In this document: piece after piece, positions 21,920 to 29,411 of the stretch
Layout: every line of letters begins with the position of its first letter
How positions within the stretch are numbered: position 1 is the first letter of the stretch
Assembly (NCBI GenBank): GCA_900549485.1
Contig: UROG01000036.1
Coordinates: 1 to 30,743, forward strand
Source of the DNA: an uncultured Eubacteriales bacterium
Lineage (GTDB): Bacteria; Bacillota; Clostridia; Oscillospirales; Oscillospiraceae
Length of the DNA stretch: 30,743 nt
Direction of reading: 5' to 3'
Program-made: the position numbers and the translations under genes
The notes under the pieces: generated by a model
What the model was told of the DNA's origin: nothing
The model's input: only the letters and a program-made list of their open reading frames with translations
Database searches by the model: none

Positions 21920-22765
21920 ATGAAAACCTATTCTTTGAAAAATGAAAAGCTTGAGCTGACCGTTATGGAATTTGGCGCGACGGTACATTCGCTTAAATTC
22001 ATGGGACGTGAGACCGTTCTGAAATGCGGCAGTGAGAAGGAATATGTTGATAAAGGCGCGTTTTACTCTGCGGCTATCGGGCGGTACGGGAACCGCATAG
22101 GCGGCGCGGCGTTCACCCTTGACGGGAAAGAATATAAGCTTGCGGCCAATGAGGGGAAAAACCAGCTTCACGGCGGACCCAATTCGTATGACAAACGCTA
22201 TTGGAACGCAGAGTGTGCCGACGATGAAAAAATACGCATGAGTATTCTTTCCACCGACGGCGACAACGGTTTTCCCGGAAACCTCAAAATGACCGTGACA
22301 TATTCCCTTACCGAGAACGGACTGCGCGTACTTTTCGAGGGCGAAACGGACGCGCCCACCGTGTTTGCGCCGACGCTGCACCCGTATTTTGTTTACAGCG
22401 GGACGCCCTCGATATGCATCAACGCGAAGCGGCATCTTGAGGTGGATAAGGCGCTTATTCCGACAGGCGTGTTGCTGCCCTGCGAGGGACGGTTTGATTT
22501 TTCATCCATGCGGCCGCTTGACACAAGCTTTGACGACGCCTTTGTGCTTGACGGCGAACACGCCCTTACATATAAAACGGACGCCTATACCATGGAAATG
22601 TGGACAAATTTCCCGGCCGCGCAGATTTTCAGCGGTCATCCGGGCGGCGTGGCGATAGAGCCGGAGGCATTTCCGGACTCTCCCAATCATCCGGAATTTC
22701 CGGATACCGCTCTTCGACCCGGCGAGAAGTTCAGCAAATGGGCGGAATACAGATTTTTTGCGTAA
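21920..22765 (+). CDS. galM: Aldose 1-epimerase (GalM family)
   Basis: Mutarotase interconverting alpha and beta anomers of hexoses. The 281-aa beta-sandwich protein has the key residues H84 (NQLHGG), H154 (PTLHPYF) and the catalytic-base region E247 (VAIEPEAFPDSPNH). GRYGNRIGGAAF is the sugar-binding signature. It is shorter than Escherichia coli GalM (about 346 aa), like many compact Firmicutes homologues, so substrate specificity is uncertain. AAGGAAGGAA ribosome site. It is monocistronic, between rpmB and the convergent tdk. Confidence 0.9.
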   Translation: MKTYSLKNEKLELTVMEFGATVHSLKFMGRETVLKCGSEKEYVDKGAFYSAAIGRYGNRIGGAAFTLDGKEYKLAANEGKNQLHGGPNSYDKRYWNAECADDEKIRMSILSTDGDNGFPGNLKMTVTYSLTENGLRVLFEGETDAPTVFAPTLHPYFVYSGTPSICINAKRHLEVDKALIPTGVLLPCEGRFDFSSMRPLDTSFDDAFVLDGEHALTYKTDAYTMEMWTNFPAAQIFSGHPGGVAIEPEAFPDSPNHPEFPDTALRPGEKFSKWAEYRFFA

Positions 22766-22801
22766 TAAGCCAAAAATCCTATAAGGACTTTTTTGACAAG
22801 C

Positions 22802-22837
22802 TGAGCAGCGGCAAAATTTACATTTTGCCGCTGCTCA
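22802..22837. terminator. Bidirectional terminator between galM and tdk
   Basis: TGAGCAGCGGCAAAAT (22802-22817), loop TTAC, and its perfect complement (22822-22837): a 16-bp stem between convergent genes. Confidence 0.85.
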
Positions 22838-22866
22838 TTAGTATCAAAGGACAATCTTGGGAGCGC

Positions 22867-23466
22867 TTACAGCTCCAGCTCCTGCTGATGCATTTCCTGC
22901 TCTCTTATTTTCTGCTTCCAGCATTTATGACACATGGCGACATAGCTGTCGTTGCCGCCGAGAAAGACCTGCTTCCCGTGTGTGATGACATTTCCGTGCG
23001 TGTCGATCCTTGCGTTGACGGTGGCCTTGCGCCCGCAGGCGCATACGGTTTTTATCTCGGTCAGCGAGTCGGCAAGCTCCATGAGGCGCTGTGCGCCGGG
23101 GAAGAAGTGCGTCAGAAAATCCGTGCGCAGACCGAAGCACAGCACGGGCAGATCCTCATCGTCCACAAGCGCACGAAGCTGATCTATCTGTTCGGGGGTA
23201 AAAAACTGCGCCTCGTCGGTGATTATCACATCGTGATGTCCGGCACGGTGATATTCCTTTTCAATATCCTGCTCAGGCGTGATTATCTGGGCGTGCGCCT
23301 CAAGACCTATGCGGCTTCTTATTATATCCGCGCCGTCCCTTGTGTCCGTGCTGGGCTTTATGAGCCACACGCGCATACCAAGCTCCTCATAATTGAACTT
23401 TGTGATAAGCGCCTGCGCGGATTTGGAGGAGCCCATTGCCCCATATTTGAAGTACAGCTTTGCCAT
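22867..23466 (-). CDS. tdk: Thymidine kinase (type II)
   Basis: Salvage kinase making dTMP from thymidine. Walker A is GAMGSSKS (residues 9-16). The catalytic base is E85 in ITDEAQFF, and the lasso region VFLGGNDSYVAMC is present. The structural zinc site is formed by C142, C144, C179 and C182. The length of 199 aa is typical. It lies 12 bases downstream of udk on the same strand, giving a pyrimidine nucleoside kinase operon, and ends at a shared terminator with galM. Confidence 0.96.
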   Translation of the reverse strand: MAKLYFKYGAMGSSKSAQALITKFNYEELGMRVWLIKPSTDTRDGADIIRSRIGLEAHAQIITPEQDIEKEYHRAGHHDVIITDEAQFFTPEQIDQLRALVDDEDLPVLCFGLRTDFLTHFFPGAQRLMELADSLTEIKTVCACGRKATVNARIDTHGNVITHGKQVFLGGNDSYVAMCHKCWKQKIREQEMHQQELEL

Positions 23467-23478
23467 TTTTTACCTCTG

Positions 23479-24096
23479 TCAATTGTTTATATGCGCCTTC
23501 ACGCGCTCGACCACCATGTCGAACGCAACGATGTTGTGTCCGCCCTCTGGGATGATAATGTCGGCATTGCGCTTGCTCGGCTCGACGAACTGTTCGTGCA
23601 TGGGCTTTACGGTAGTAAGATACTGGTTCACTACGCTCTCAAGACTGCGCCCTCTGTCGCGCACGTCGCGTGTGATGCGGCGGAGGATGCGCACATCCGC
23701 GTCGGCGTCAACAAAAATTTTTATATCCATTTCACTGCACAGCGCCTTGTCCGCGAAAATAAGTATTCCCTCGACTATTATGACCTTTGCGGGGTTTATG
23801 AGCATGGTCTTGGACGAACGGTCGTGGATGGAGTAGTCATATACGGGACATACAACGCTCTGCCCCGCCTTGAGCTTGCGCAGATCGCTTATCAGGCGGT
23901 CGGTGTCAAAGGCGTCCGGGTGGTCGTAGTTGAGCTTGCATCTCTGCTCATAGGGCATATCGTGGTGCGCTTTGTAGTAGTTGTCGTGATTGATTACCGA
24001 AACTTCGCCCGCGAAACGCTGGACGAGCTTTTTTGTGATAGTGGTCTTGCCGCTGCCGGTACCTCCGGCAATGCCGATTACCATTACATCGCTCAT
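23479..24096 (-). CDS. udk: Uridine kinase
   Basis: Phosphorylates uridine and cytidine in pyrimidine salvage. The P-loop is GIAGGTGSGKTT (8-19), followed by VINHDNYYKAHHDMPYEQR and NYDHPDAFD, with the substrate-binding PVYDYSIHDRS. RRITRDVRDRGRSLESVVNQY is family-typical. 205 aa, complete. It starts the udk-tdk operon from a promoter back to back with that of deoD. It fits with the uraA, pyrR, tdk and deoD salvage genes in the window. Confidence 0.97.
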   Translation of the reverse strand: MSDVMVIGIAGGTGSGKTTITKKLVQRFAGEVSVINHDNYYKAHHDMPYEQRCKLNYDHPDAFDTDRLISDLRKLKAGQSVVCPVYDYSIHDRSSKTMLINPAKVIIVEGILIFADKALCSEMDIKIFVDADADVRILRRITRDVRDRGRSLESVVNQYLTTVKPMHEQFVEPSKRNADIIIPEGGHNIVAFDMVVERVKAHINN

Positions 24097-24128
24097 GTCT
24101 GTCCGCTCCTTCTCTGTCTTTCTTCTAC

Positions 24129-24157
24129 ATCATACCACACTTCCTGTCCCGTTTCAA
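24129..24157 (-). promoter_or_regulatory. Promoter of udk-tdk
   Basis: Minus strand TTGAAA (24152-24157), 17 bases, TATGAT (24129-24134), 32 bases before the udk start. Confidence 0.75.
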
Positions 24158-24158
24158 T

Positions 24159-24186
24159 TTGACTTTTCCGTTTTTTCTTATATAAT
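24159..24186 (+). promoter_or_regulatory. Promoter of deoD
   Basis: TTGACT (24159-24164), 16 bases, TATAAT (24181-24186). Its -35 box is one base away from the -35 box of the opposing udk promoter. Confidence 0.78.
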
Positions 24187-24268
24187 GAAAATAAATGAGA
24201 AGTCATATTTGAATCATATGCCGGTGCGCAGACCTTGCCGTACCGCAGAAAGAAAAGGAGAGTTTACT

Positions 24269-24997
24269 ATGGAACCCAAAAGAACCCCCCATAACAACGC
24301 CTATATCGGGCAGATCGCAAAGACCGTTCTCATGCCGGGCGACCCTCTTCGCTCAAAATACATTGCCGAAACATATCTTAAGGACGCCGTGCTTGTGAAC
24401 AACGTCCGCGGTGTGCAGGGCTATACAGGCGGCTGGAAGGGCGTACCCGTCACGGTCATGGCTTCCGGCATGGGTATGCCCTCGATCGGCATTTATTCGT
24501 GGGAGCTGTTCACAACATATGAGGTGGATAATATCATCCGCGTCGGTTCCGCCGGCGCCATTCAGGACGATGTGAAGCTCATGGATATAGTTTTCGGACA
24601 GGGCGCATGCACCACATCGAGCTATATCGACGCGTTCGGTCTTCCCGGGCGTTTTGCCCCGATAGCCGATTATGAGCTGCTGTCCGCCGCGATAAGCGCG
24701 GCGAGGGAACACGGGATCGACCCCAAGGTCGGCAACATCCTCTCCGAAGACAACTTTTATCATATCGACCCCGAGGCCAACAACAAATGGCGCAGTATGA
24801 ACGTCATGGCGATAGAAATGGAGGCGGCGGCGCTGTATGCGAACGCGGCGTATCATAAAAAGAGAGCGCTGTGTATGTGTACGATTTCCGATCATATCTA
24901 CACCGGCGAGGCGCTTACCGCCGATGAAAGGATGCTGTCCTTCGGGCAAATGATGGAAATTGCGCTTGATACGGCCGCGGCAATGGCAAAAAAATAA
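24269..24997 (+). CDS. deoD: Purine-nucleoside phosphorylase
   Basis: Hexameric-type (DeoD) enzyme splitting purine nucleosides to base and (deoxy)ribose 1-phosphate. NNAYIGQIAKTVLMPGDPLR carries the phosphate and ribose residues. MGMPSIGIYSWELF, RVGSAGAIQDD, the nucleoside-binding AIEMEAAALYANA and the catalytic D in TISDHIYTGE are present. 242 aa. The start at 24269 is set by AAGGAG; a longer open frame from 23990 runs antisense through udk and is not credible. It is followed 177 bases later by a BMP nucleoside-binding protein with its own promoter, suggesting linked nucleoside uptake and use. Confidence 0.96.
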   Translation: MEPKRTPHNNAYIGQIAKTVLMPGDPLRSKYIAETYLKDAVLVNNVRGVQGYTGGWKGVPVTVMASGMGMPSIGIYSWELFTTYEVDNIIRVGSAGAIQDDVKLMDIVFGQGACTTSSYIDAFGLPGRFAPIADYELLSAAISAAREHGIDPKVGNILSEDNFYHIDPEANNKWRSMNVMAIEMEAAALYANAAYHKKRALCMCTISDHIYTGEALTADERMLSFGQMMEIALDTAAAMAKK

Positions 24998-25095
24998 CCG
25001 CAGAGCGGGGAACACGGCGGAAAGCGGGGAAGAAGTTTACGTAACTTTGTTAACCTGAATACGGCGAGTTTTCACAATTTATTGATAATTACTGC

Positions 25096-25124
25096 TTGAT
25101 TATGATAGAATACTCTGCTATAAT
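25096..25124 (+). promoter_or_regulatory. Promoter of the BMP gene
   Basis: TTGATT (25096-25101), 17 bases, TATAAT (25119-25124), 50 bases before the start. No terminator is obvious between deoD and here. Confidence 0.78.
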
Positions 25125-25174
25125 TCAGGCAGTACGAAAACGTACAGACAAACAAAATATCTGGAGGAAAAATC

Positions 25175-26275
25175 ATGAAGAAGTTTCTTGCAATGATTCT
25201 CGCACTCTGCATGGTATTTGCTATGTGTGCTGTCTCTGCTTCCGCAGACGAAGCCGCTGATGCCATCGCGGACGAAATGACCTCTGCCGACGGAAAGTAT
25301 GAAGTTGCTTTCATCACCGACGTTGGCCAGCTCAAGGACAAGTCCTTTAACCAGGGCACTTTCGACGGCGTTAAGCTGTATGCAGACGCCAACGGCCTGA
25401 GCTACAAGTACTATCAGCCCGCAAACGGCGATAAGGCTACCGACGACGACCGCTTTGACGCTATGAAGGCCGCTGCCGACAACGGCGCAAAGGTTATCGT
25501 ATGCGCAGGCTTCATGCAGGGCACCGCTCTTGAGAAAGCCGCTAAGGAATTTCCCAAAGTAAAGTTCATCTTTGTTGACGGCTGGGCATTTGACGGCCTT
25601 GACAACATTGCAGGCATTGCTTTCAAAGAAGAGCAGTGCGGCTACCTCGCAGGCTACGCAACCGTTAAGGAAGGCTATGAGTCCCTCGGCTTCTGCGGCG
25701 GCGGCGGCGGAGACAATCCCGCATGCTGCAGATACGGCTACGGCTTCGTTCAGGGCGCATCTGCGGCTGCTGCCGAGATGGGCAAGACCGTTACCATGAA
25801 CTACTCCTGGCTCTACGGTTCCTCTTTCTCCGCTTCTCCCGAGCTTCAGACCATGGCCAGCGGCTGGTACGAATCCGGCGTTGAGGCTATATTCTGCTGC
25901 GGCGGTTCCATGTTCCAGTCCGTTGCTGCTGCCGCTTCCGCAAATGACGGCGCAGTCATCGGCGTTGATGTTGACCAGTCCAGCGAGTCCGATACCGTTA
26001 TCACCTCCGCAATGAAGGGCCTCAGCAGCTCCGTTGTCTGGGCGCTCACCAAGGCTTATGACGGCACTTGGGACGAAATCGGCGGCAAAGCAACCTCTCT
26101 GGGTGCAGCCGAAGATGCAGTCGGTCTGCCTGTTGACACCTGGTCCCTCGAGGGCTGGACTGTTGAAGAGTATCAGGAAATGCTCAAGGGTATCGTTGAT
26201 GGCACCATCGAAATCGATGACAACTACGAGAACCTCGCTTCCACCGATTCTCTCACTCTCAACGTGATCGAGTAA
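25175..26275 (+). CDS. BMP-family nucleoside-binding protein
   Basis: Extracytoplasmic substrate-binding protein of the BMP/PnrA type, usually nucleoside-specific. The signal peptide spans residues 1-24 (MKKFLAMILALCMVFAMC). The BMP fold follows: VAFITDVGQLKDKSFNQGTFDG, VIVCAGFMQGTALEKAA, FVDGW, GYLAGYATV, and VIGVDVDQSS near residue 266. 366 aa. Unlike most such proteins in Gram-positives it has no good lipobox: C12 and C18 follow Leu and Met, not Gly, Ala or Ser. Cleavage after SASA is more likely. The matching permease and ATPase genes are not in the window. Strong promoter and GGAGG; codon use looks like that of a highly expressed gene. Its place after deoD supports nucleoside uptake. Confidence 0.9.
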   Translation: MKKFLAMILALCMVFAMCAVSASADEAADAIADEMTSADGKYEVAFITDVGQLKDKSFNQGTFDGVKLYADANGLSYKYYQPANGDKATDDDRFDAMKAAADNGAKVIVCAGFMQGTALEKAAKEFPKVKFIFVDGWAFDGLDNIAGIAFKEEQCGYLAGYATVKEGYESLGFCGGGGGDNPACCRYGYGFVQGASAAAAEMGKTVTMNYSWLYGSSFSASPELQTMASGWYESGVEAIFCCGGSMFQSVAAAASANDGAVIGVDVDQSSESDTVITSAMKGLSSSVVWALTKAYDGTWDEIGGKATSLGAAEDAVGLPVDTWSLEGWTVEEYQEMLKGIVDGTIEIDDNYENLASTDSLTLNVIE

Positions 26276-26291
26276 TCTGAAATGCGAACCT

Positions 26292-26325
26292 AACGGCACA
26301 CCGAATTTTCGGTGTGCCGTTTTTG
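26292..26325 (+). terminator. Terminator of the BMP gene
   Basis: AACGGCACACCGA with TCGGTGTGCCGTT (a stem of about 13 bp) followed by TTTTG, 16 bases after the stop. Confidence 0.9.
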
Positions 26326-26338
26326 ATAAAACGCATTT

Positions 26339-26427
26339 GCATGATAGGTTGTTGTAGTTCCCTGATAGCTCAAAGAACTATATCAAGTATACCGCATTTA
26401 TGCAGAAAATACAACAAATTGTCATGC
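26339..26427. repeat. Imperfect foldback in the BMP-thrS gap
   Basis: GCATGA (26339-26344) and TTGTTGTA (26349-26356) are mirrored by TACAACAA (26410-26417) and TCATGC (26422-26427), so 14 bp can pair around a 4-by-4 internal loop. The enclosed 53 bases contain smaller complementary pieces (GTTC/GAAC, TGATA/TATCA). The next 100 bases up to the thrS promoter show no gene. Function unknown. Confidence 0.4.
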
Positions 26428-26526
26428 GTGAACTTCAACAAAAACGATTGCGTCGGTTTGGCAAAACTGCACATACGGTAAAAATCGCTTTCGGGGGAAT
26501 TCCGAGACAAATTTTGCATAAAATAA

Positions 26527-26555
26527 TTGACATACCCTGCTCGCAATGTTATTAT
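26527..26555 (+). promoter_or_regulatory. Promoter of thrS
   Basis: Consensus TTGACA (26527-26532), 17 bases, TATTAT (26550-26555), just upstream of the T-box leader. Confidence 0.85.
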
Positions 26556-26561
26556 TACCCC

Positions 26562-26778
26562 GTAAAAAGCTTTGACGGAGAACACCATCTGCAAATGACC
26601 GTTCAGAGAGCGCGGCGTATGCTGTGAGCCGCGCCGGCCGGACGGATGTGTGACCGCTCCCGAGCCGGAGATCGGAAATGACCTCCCGAACAACGCCCGT
26701 TACCGCGTTATGAGTTAAACCCAAGGTGGAACCGTGTTGATTTCAAGCACCCTTGCTATGCGCAAGGGTGCTTTTATT
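26562..26778 (+). promoter_or_regulatory. T-box riboswitch of thrS (specifier ACC)
   Basis: The T-box sequence AAGGTGGAACCGTG (26723-26736) is followed by a terminator, AAGCACCCTTGC/GCAAGGGTGCTT (26745-26773), then TTATTATC. Stem I can be drawn from GGAG/CTCC, the specifier loop, CCGTTC/GGACGG, an AGAGA bulge, and GCGCGGC/GCCGCGC closing an 11-base loop. The 3' side of the specifier loop reads GTGTG-ACC-G, so the specifier (26653-26655) is a threonine codon. Uncharged tRNA-Thr would pair with it and block termination, raising ThrRS when threonine runs short. Confidence 0.9.
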
Positions 26779-26847
26779 ATCACGGTGCAGAACCTTGGAC
26801 GGCTCAGAAAAACAATTGCATATTCTTATTATATATAGGAGGATAAT

Positions 26848-28602
26848 ATGGACGAGAATAAGTATACCTTTGAAAACGAAGAATACCGCAAGACCTATTG
26901 GCACACCTGCTCACACGTTCTGGCGCAGGCGGTGAAGCGCCTTTATCCGGAAGCGAAGCTGGCCATCGGCCCGTCGATCGACAACGGTTTCTATTACGAT
27001 ATGGATTCTCCTTTCCCGTTTACTCCCGAGATACTCGAGAAGATCGAGGGTGAGATGCGCAAAATATGCAAGGAAAAGCTCAAGCTTGAGCGCTTTGAAC
27101 TGCCGCGTGAGGAAGCGATAAAATTCATGGAAGAACGCAATGAGCCGTACAAGGTGGAGCTCATCAACGATCTGCCTGAGGATGCCGCTATCAGCTTCTA
27201 CAAGCAGGGCGAGTTTACCGATCTCTGCGCCGGCCCGCATCTCGATTCCACCGGCCGCATCAAGGGCAACGCCATCAAGCTCACTGCCTGCAATGCCGCC
27301 TATTGGAGAGGCGACAGCAGCCGTCAGACGCTCCAGCGCATTTACGGCATTGCGTTTCCCAAAAAGGACGAGCTTGACGAGTACCTTGCCCGTATTGAAG
27401 AGGCAAAGCGCCGCGATCACCGTAAGCTGGGCAGAGAACTCGGCCTGTTCGCGTTCCGTGATGAAGCCCCCGGCTTCCCGTTCTATCTCCCCAAGGGCAT
27501 GGTTCTGAAAAACACCCTTATCGACTATTGGCGTCAGGTTCACAAGAAGTGGGATTATGTTGAGATCCAGACCCCGCAGATCATGCGCCGCACACTGTGG
27601 GAGACTTCCGGTCACTGGGATCACTACAAGGACAATATGTACACCACCGTTATCGACGGCGAGGATTTTGCGATAAAGCCCATGAACTGCCCCGGCTCGA
27701 TCCTTGTTTATGAGCTTGAGCCTCATTCCTACCGCGATCTGCCCCTGCGCTACGGTGAGCTTGGCAATGTCCACCGCCATGAGCTGTCCGGTGCGCTGCA
27801 CGGGATGTTCCGCGTCCGTGCGTTCACTCAGGATGACGCGCATATCCTCCTTGCGCAGGATCAGATAACCAACGAGGTCGTGCGCATTGCACAGCTTTTC
27901 GACGAGGTATATTCCATGTTCGGCCTCCCCTATACCATTGAGCTGTCCACCATGCCCGAAGACCATGTCGGCACACGTGAGGATTGGGAGAAGGCGGAGA
28001 ATGCTCTCGCGGACGCTATTACCGGCATCGGCAAGACATATAAGGTAAATCCCGGCGACGGTGCGTTCTACGGTCCTAAGCTTGACTATCATATTCAGGA
28101 CTCCCTCGGACGCACGTGGCAGTGCGGCACGATCCAGCTTGACTACCAGCTCCCCGACCGCTTCAATCTTGAATATATCGGTGCGGACGGTGAGAAGCAT
28201 ACCCCCGTTATGATCCACCGCGTTGTCTTCGGTTCCATTGAGCGCTTTATCGGCGTTATCACCGAGCATTTTGCGGGGGCGTTTCCGGTGTGGCTTTCTC
28301 CCGTGCAGTGCAAGATCATGCCTATCACCGACCGCTGCAATGATTATGCGGAGGAAATCAAGGCAAAGCTTGACAAAGTCGGAGTCCGCTGCGAAACCGA
28401 TCTCAGAAACGAAAAAATCGGTTATAAGATCCGCGAAGCACAGCTCCAGAAGATTCCTTATATGCTTGTCGTCGGCGATAAGGAGAAGGAAGCGGGTGCG
28501 GTTGCGGTGCGCACACGCGGCGGCGTAGATCTCGGCGCTATGGATTACGCGGCGTTTGAAGCAAAAATTCTTTCGGAAATCGAAAACAAGACAAGAGATT
28601 AA
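26848..28602 (+). CDS. thrS: Threonyl-tRNA synthetase lacking the TGS domain
   Basis: Class II synthetase charging tRNA-Thr. The editing domain is intact: H19/H23 in HTCSH, C127/H131 in CAGPH. The catalytic core has YLPKGMVLKN, the zinc cysteine in KPMNCPGSI, RYGELGNVHRHELSGAL and FTQDDAHI. The anticodon-binding domain spans about 480-584, with FPVWLSPVQCKIMPITD. At 584 aa it is about 55-60 aa shorter than Escherichia coli ThrRS, exactly at the N-terminus where the TGS domain sits. The start is firm, since TAGGAGG is 8 bases upstream and no in-frame coding precedes it. Regulated by the T-box leader. Confidence 0.97.
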   Translation: MDENKYTFENEEYRKTYWHTCSHVLAQAVKRLYPEAKLAIGPSIDNGFYYDMDSPFPFTPEILEKIEGEMRKICKEKLKLERFELPREEAIKFMEERNEPYKVELINDLPEDAAISFYKQGEFTDLCAGPHLDSTGRIKGNAIKLTACNAAYWRGDSSRQTLQRIYGIAFPKKDELDEYLARIEEAKRRDHRKLGRELGLFAFRDEAPGFPFYLPKGMVLKNTLIDYWRQVHKKWDYVEIQTPQIMRRTLWETSGHWDHYKDNMYTTVIDGEDFAIKPMNCPGSILVYELEPHSYRDLPLRYGELGNVHRHELSGALHGMFRVRAFTQDDAHILLAQDQITNEVVRIAQLFDEVYSMFGLPYTIELSTMPEDHVGTREDWEKAENALADAITGIGKTYKVNPGDGAFYGPKLDYHIQDSLGRTWQCGTIQLDYQLPDRFNLEYIGADGEKHTPVMIHRVVFGSIERFIGVITEHFAGAFPVWLSPVQCKIMPITDRCNDYAEEIKAKLDKVGVRCETDLRNEKIGYKIREAQLQKIPYMLVVGDKEKEAGAVAVRTRGGVDLGAMDYAAFEAKILSEIENKTRD

Positions 28603-28621
28603 ATCTGAATAATTTATCGCG

Positions 28622-28657
28622 CACCCTCACAAGCTATCTAAAAAGCTTGTGGGGGTG
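28622..28657 (+). terminator. Terminator-like hairpin after thrS, overlapping the sleB start
   Basis: CACCCTCACAAGCT (28622-28635), 8-base loop, AGCTTGTGGGGGTG (28644-28657): 14 pairs with one G-U, followed by TTTTC. It lies 20 bases after the thrS stop. The 3' arm contains both GTG codons (28649, 28655) that could start the next gene. Confidence 0.75.
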
Positions 28658-29347
28658 TTTTCAATCAGTAAACAGAGAAAAAAGCTGATTCTTGCGATAG
28701 CGCTGATAATAACCGTAAACGTGTTCATCATTGCACTTGCGCAATATGCGTCTGCGGAGCTGTATAAACGCGGCTCAAGCGGGGCGGTCGTACGTGAAAT
28801 ACAGACGAGATTACAGGCGTGGGGTTACTATTCGGGGTCTATTGACGGCGTTTACGGCAGCCGCACGGAAAAAGCGGTCAAATTCTTTCAGCAGAAAAAC
28901 GGTCTGACCGCCGACGGACAGGCGGGCAGCGCCACGCTTGCCGCTCTCGGCATAAATACAGGCGCTTCCCCGTCCGGAGGCAGCGGAGGCGGCGGAAATG
29001 GTGATGTTGATCTTCTTGCACGGCTCATTTCCGCCGAGGCAAGGGGTGAATCATACACGGGGCAGGTGGCTGTGGGCGCCGTGGTGCTCAACCGTGTGCG
29101 CCATTCATCCTTCCCGAATACGATAGCAGGCGTGATCTATCAGCCGGAGGCATTTACCTGCATAGCCGACGGGCAATTCAACGAGCCTGTCTCCGAAAGC
29201 GCATACCGCGCAGCCAAGGATGCCCTGAACGGCTGGGACCCCAGCGGCGGAGCGATATATTACTTCAATCCGAACACCGCCACAAGCGCGTGGATATGGT
29301 CAAGACCCGTTATCGTCACCATAGGCGAGCATATTTTCTGCGCTTAA
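28649..29347 (+). CDS. sleB: Spore cortex-lytic enzyme (SleB type)
   Basis: Secreted hydrolase thought to degrade spore cortex peptidoglycan during germination. A signal peptide is seen at about 1-36 (KQRKKLILAIALIITVNVF, cleavage after YASA). A peptidoglycan-binding repeat follows (about 40-98: GSSGAVVREIQTRLQAWGYY, VYGSRTEKAVKFFQ). After a Gly/Ser linker comes a Hydrolase_2 domain (about 118-232) with the probable catalytic glutamate in ISAEARGESYTGQ and AVGAVVLNRV. 232 aa. No ATG exists near the start; GTG at 28649 or 28655 must be used, with only a weak G-rich ribosome site, inside a hairpin. I saw no clear sigma-G promoter. It shows the organism sporulates, or its ancestor did. Confidence 0.9.
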   Translation: MGVFSISKQRKKLILAIALIITVNVFIIALAQYASAELYKRGSSGAVVREIQTRLQAWGYYSGSIDGVYGSRTEKAVKFFQQKNGLTADGQAGSATLAALGINTGASPSGGSGGGGNGDVDLLARLISAEARGESYTGQVAVGAVVLNRVRHSSFPNTIAGVIYQPEAFTCIADGQFNEPVSESAYRAAKDALNGWDPSGGAIYYFNPNTATSAWIWSRPVIVTIGEHIFCA

Positions 29348-29350
29348 ATG

Positions 29351-29379
29351 TTGAAAAGCCAAAGCTTCTGATATATAAT
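29351..29379 (+). promoter_or_regulatory. Promoter of the zinc-ribbon protein
   Basis: TTGAAA (29351-29356), 17 bases, TATAAT (29374-29379), 33 bases before the start at 29412. Confidence 0.8.
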
Positions 29380-29411
29380 AAACTAATTAATTGAACTTTA
29401 CGGAGGCTTGT

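Noticed and set aside
22600..24162. Plus-strand open frame of 520 aa opposite tdk and udk
   Set aside because: It begins inside galM, crosses the bidirectional terminator and is antisense to two fully conserved kinases. Long antisense frames are common in this genome because of its codon bias.
23990..24268. Extended N-terminus for deoD
   Set aside because: The extension is antisense to udk and crosses both promoters. ATG at 24269 has AAGGAG and the family-typical start.
25118..26299. Minus-strand open frame of 393 aa opposite the BMP gene
   Set aside because: Shadow frame that starts within the BMP terminator and ends inside the BMP promoter.
26370..26693. 107-aa minus frame and 75-aa plus frame in the BMP-thrS gap
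   Set aside because: Neither has a ribosome site or family motif, and both overlap the thrS promoter or T-box leader.
26911..28269. Minus-strand open frame of 452 aa opposite thrS
   Set aside because: Shadow of thrS, which has all catalytic motifs; no ribosome site and no recognisable motif.
28606..28642. Possible sigma-G promoter before sleB (TGAATA and a CTATCTA-like box)
   Set aside because: The spacing is about 22 bases instead of 17-18, so it is not a credible match.
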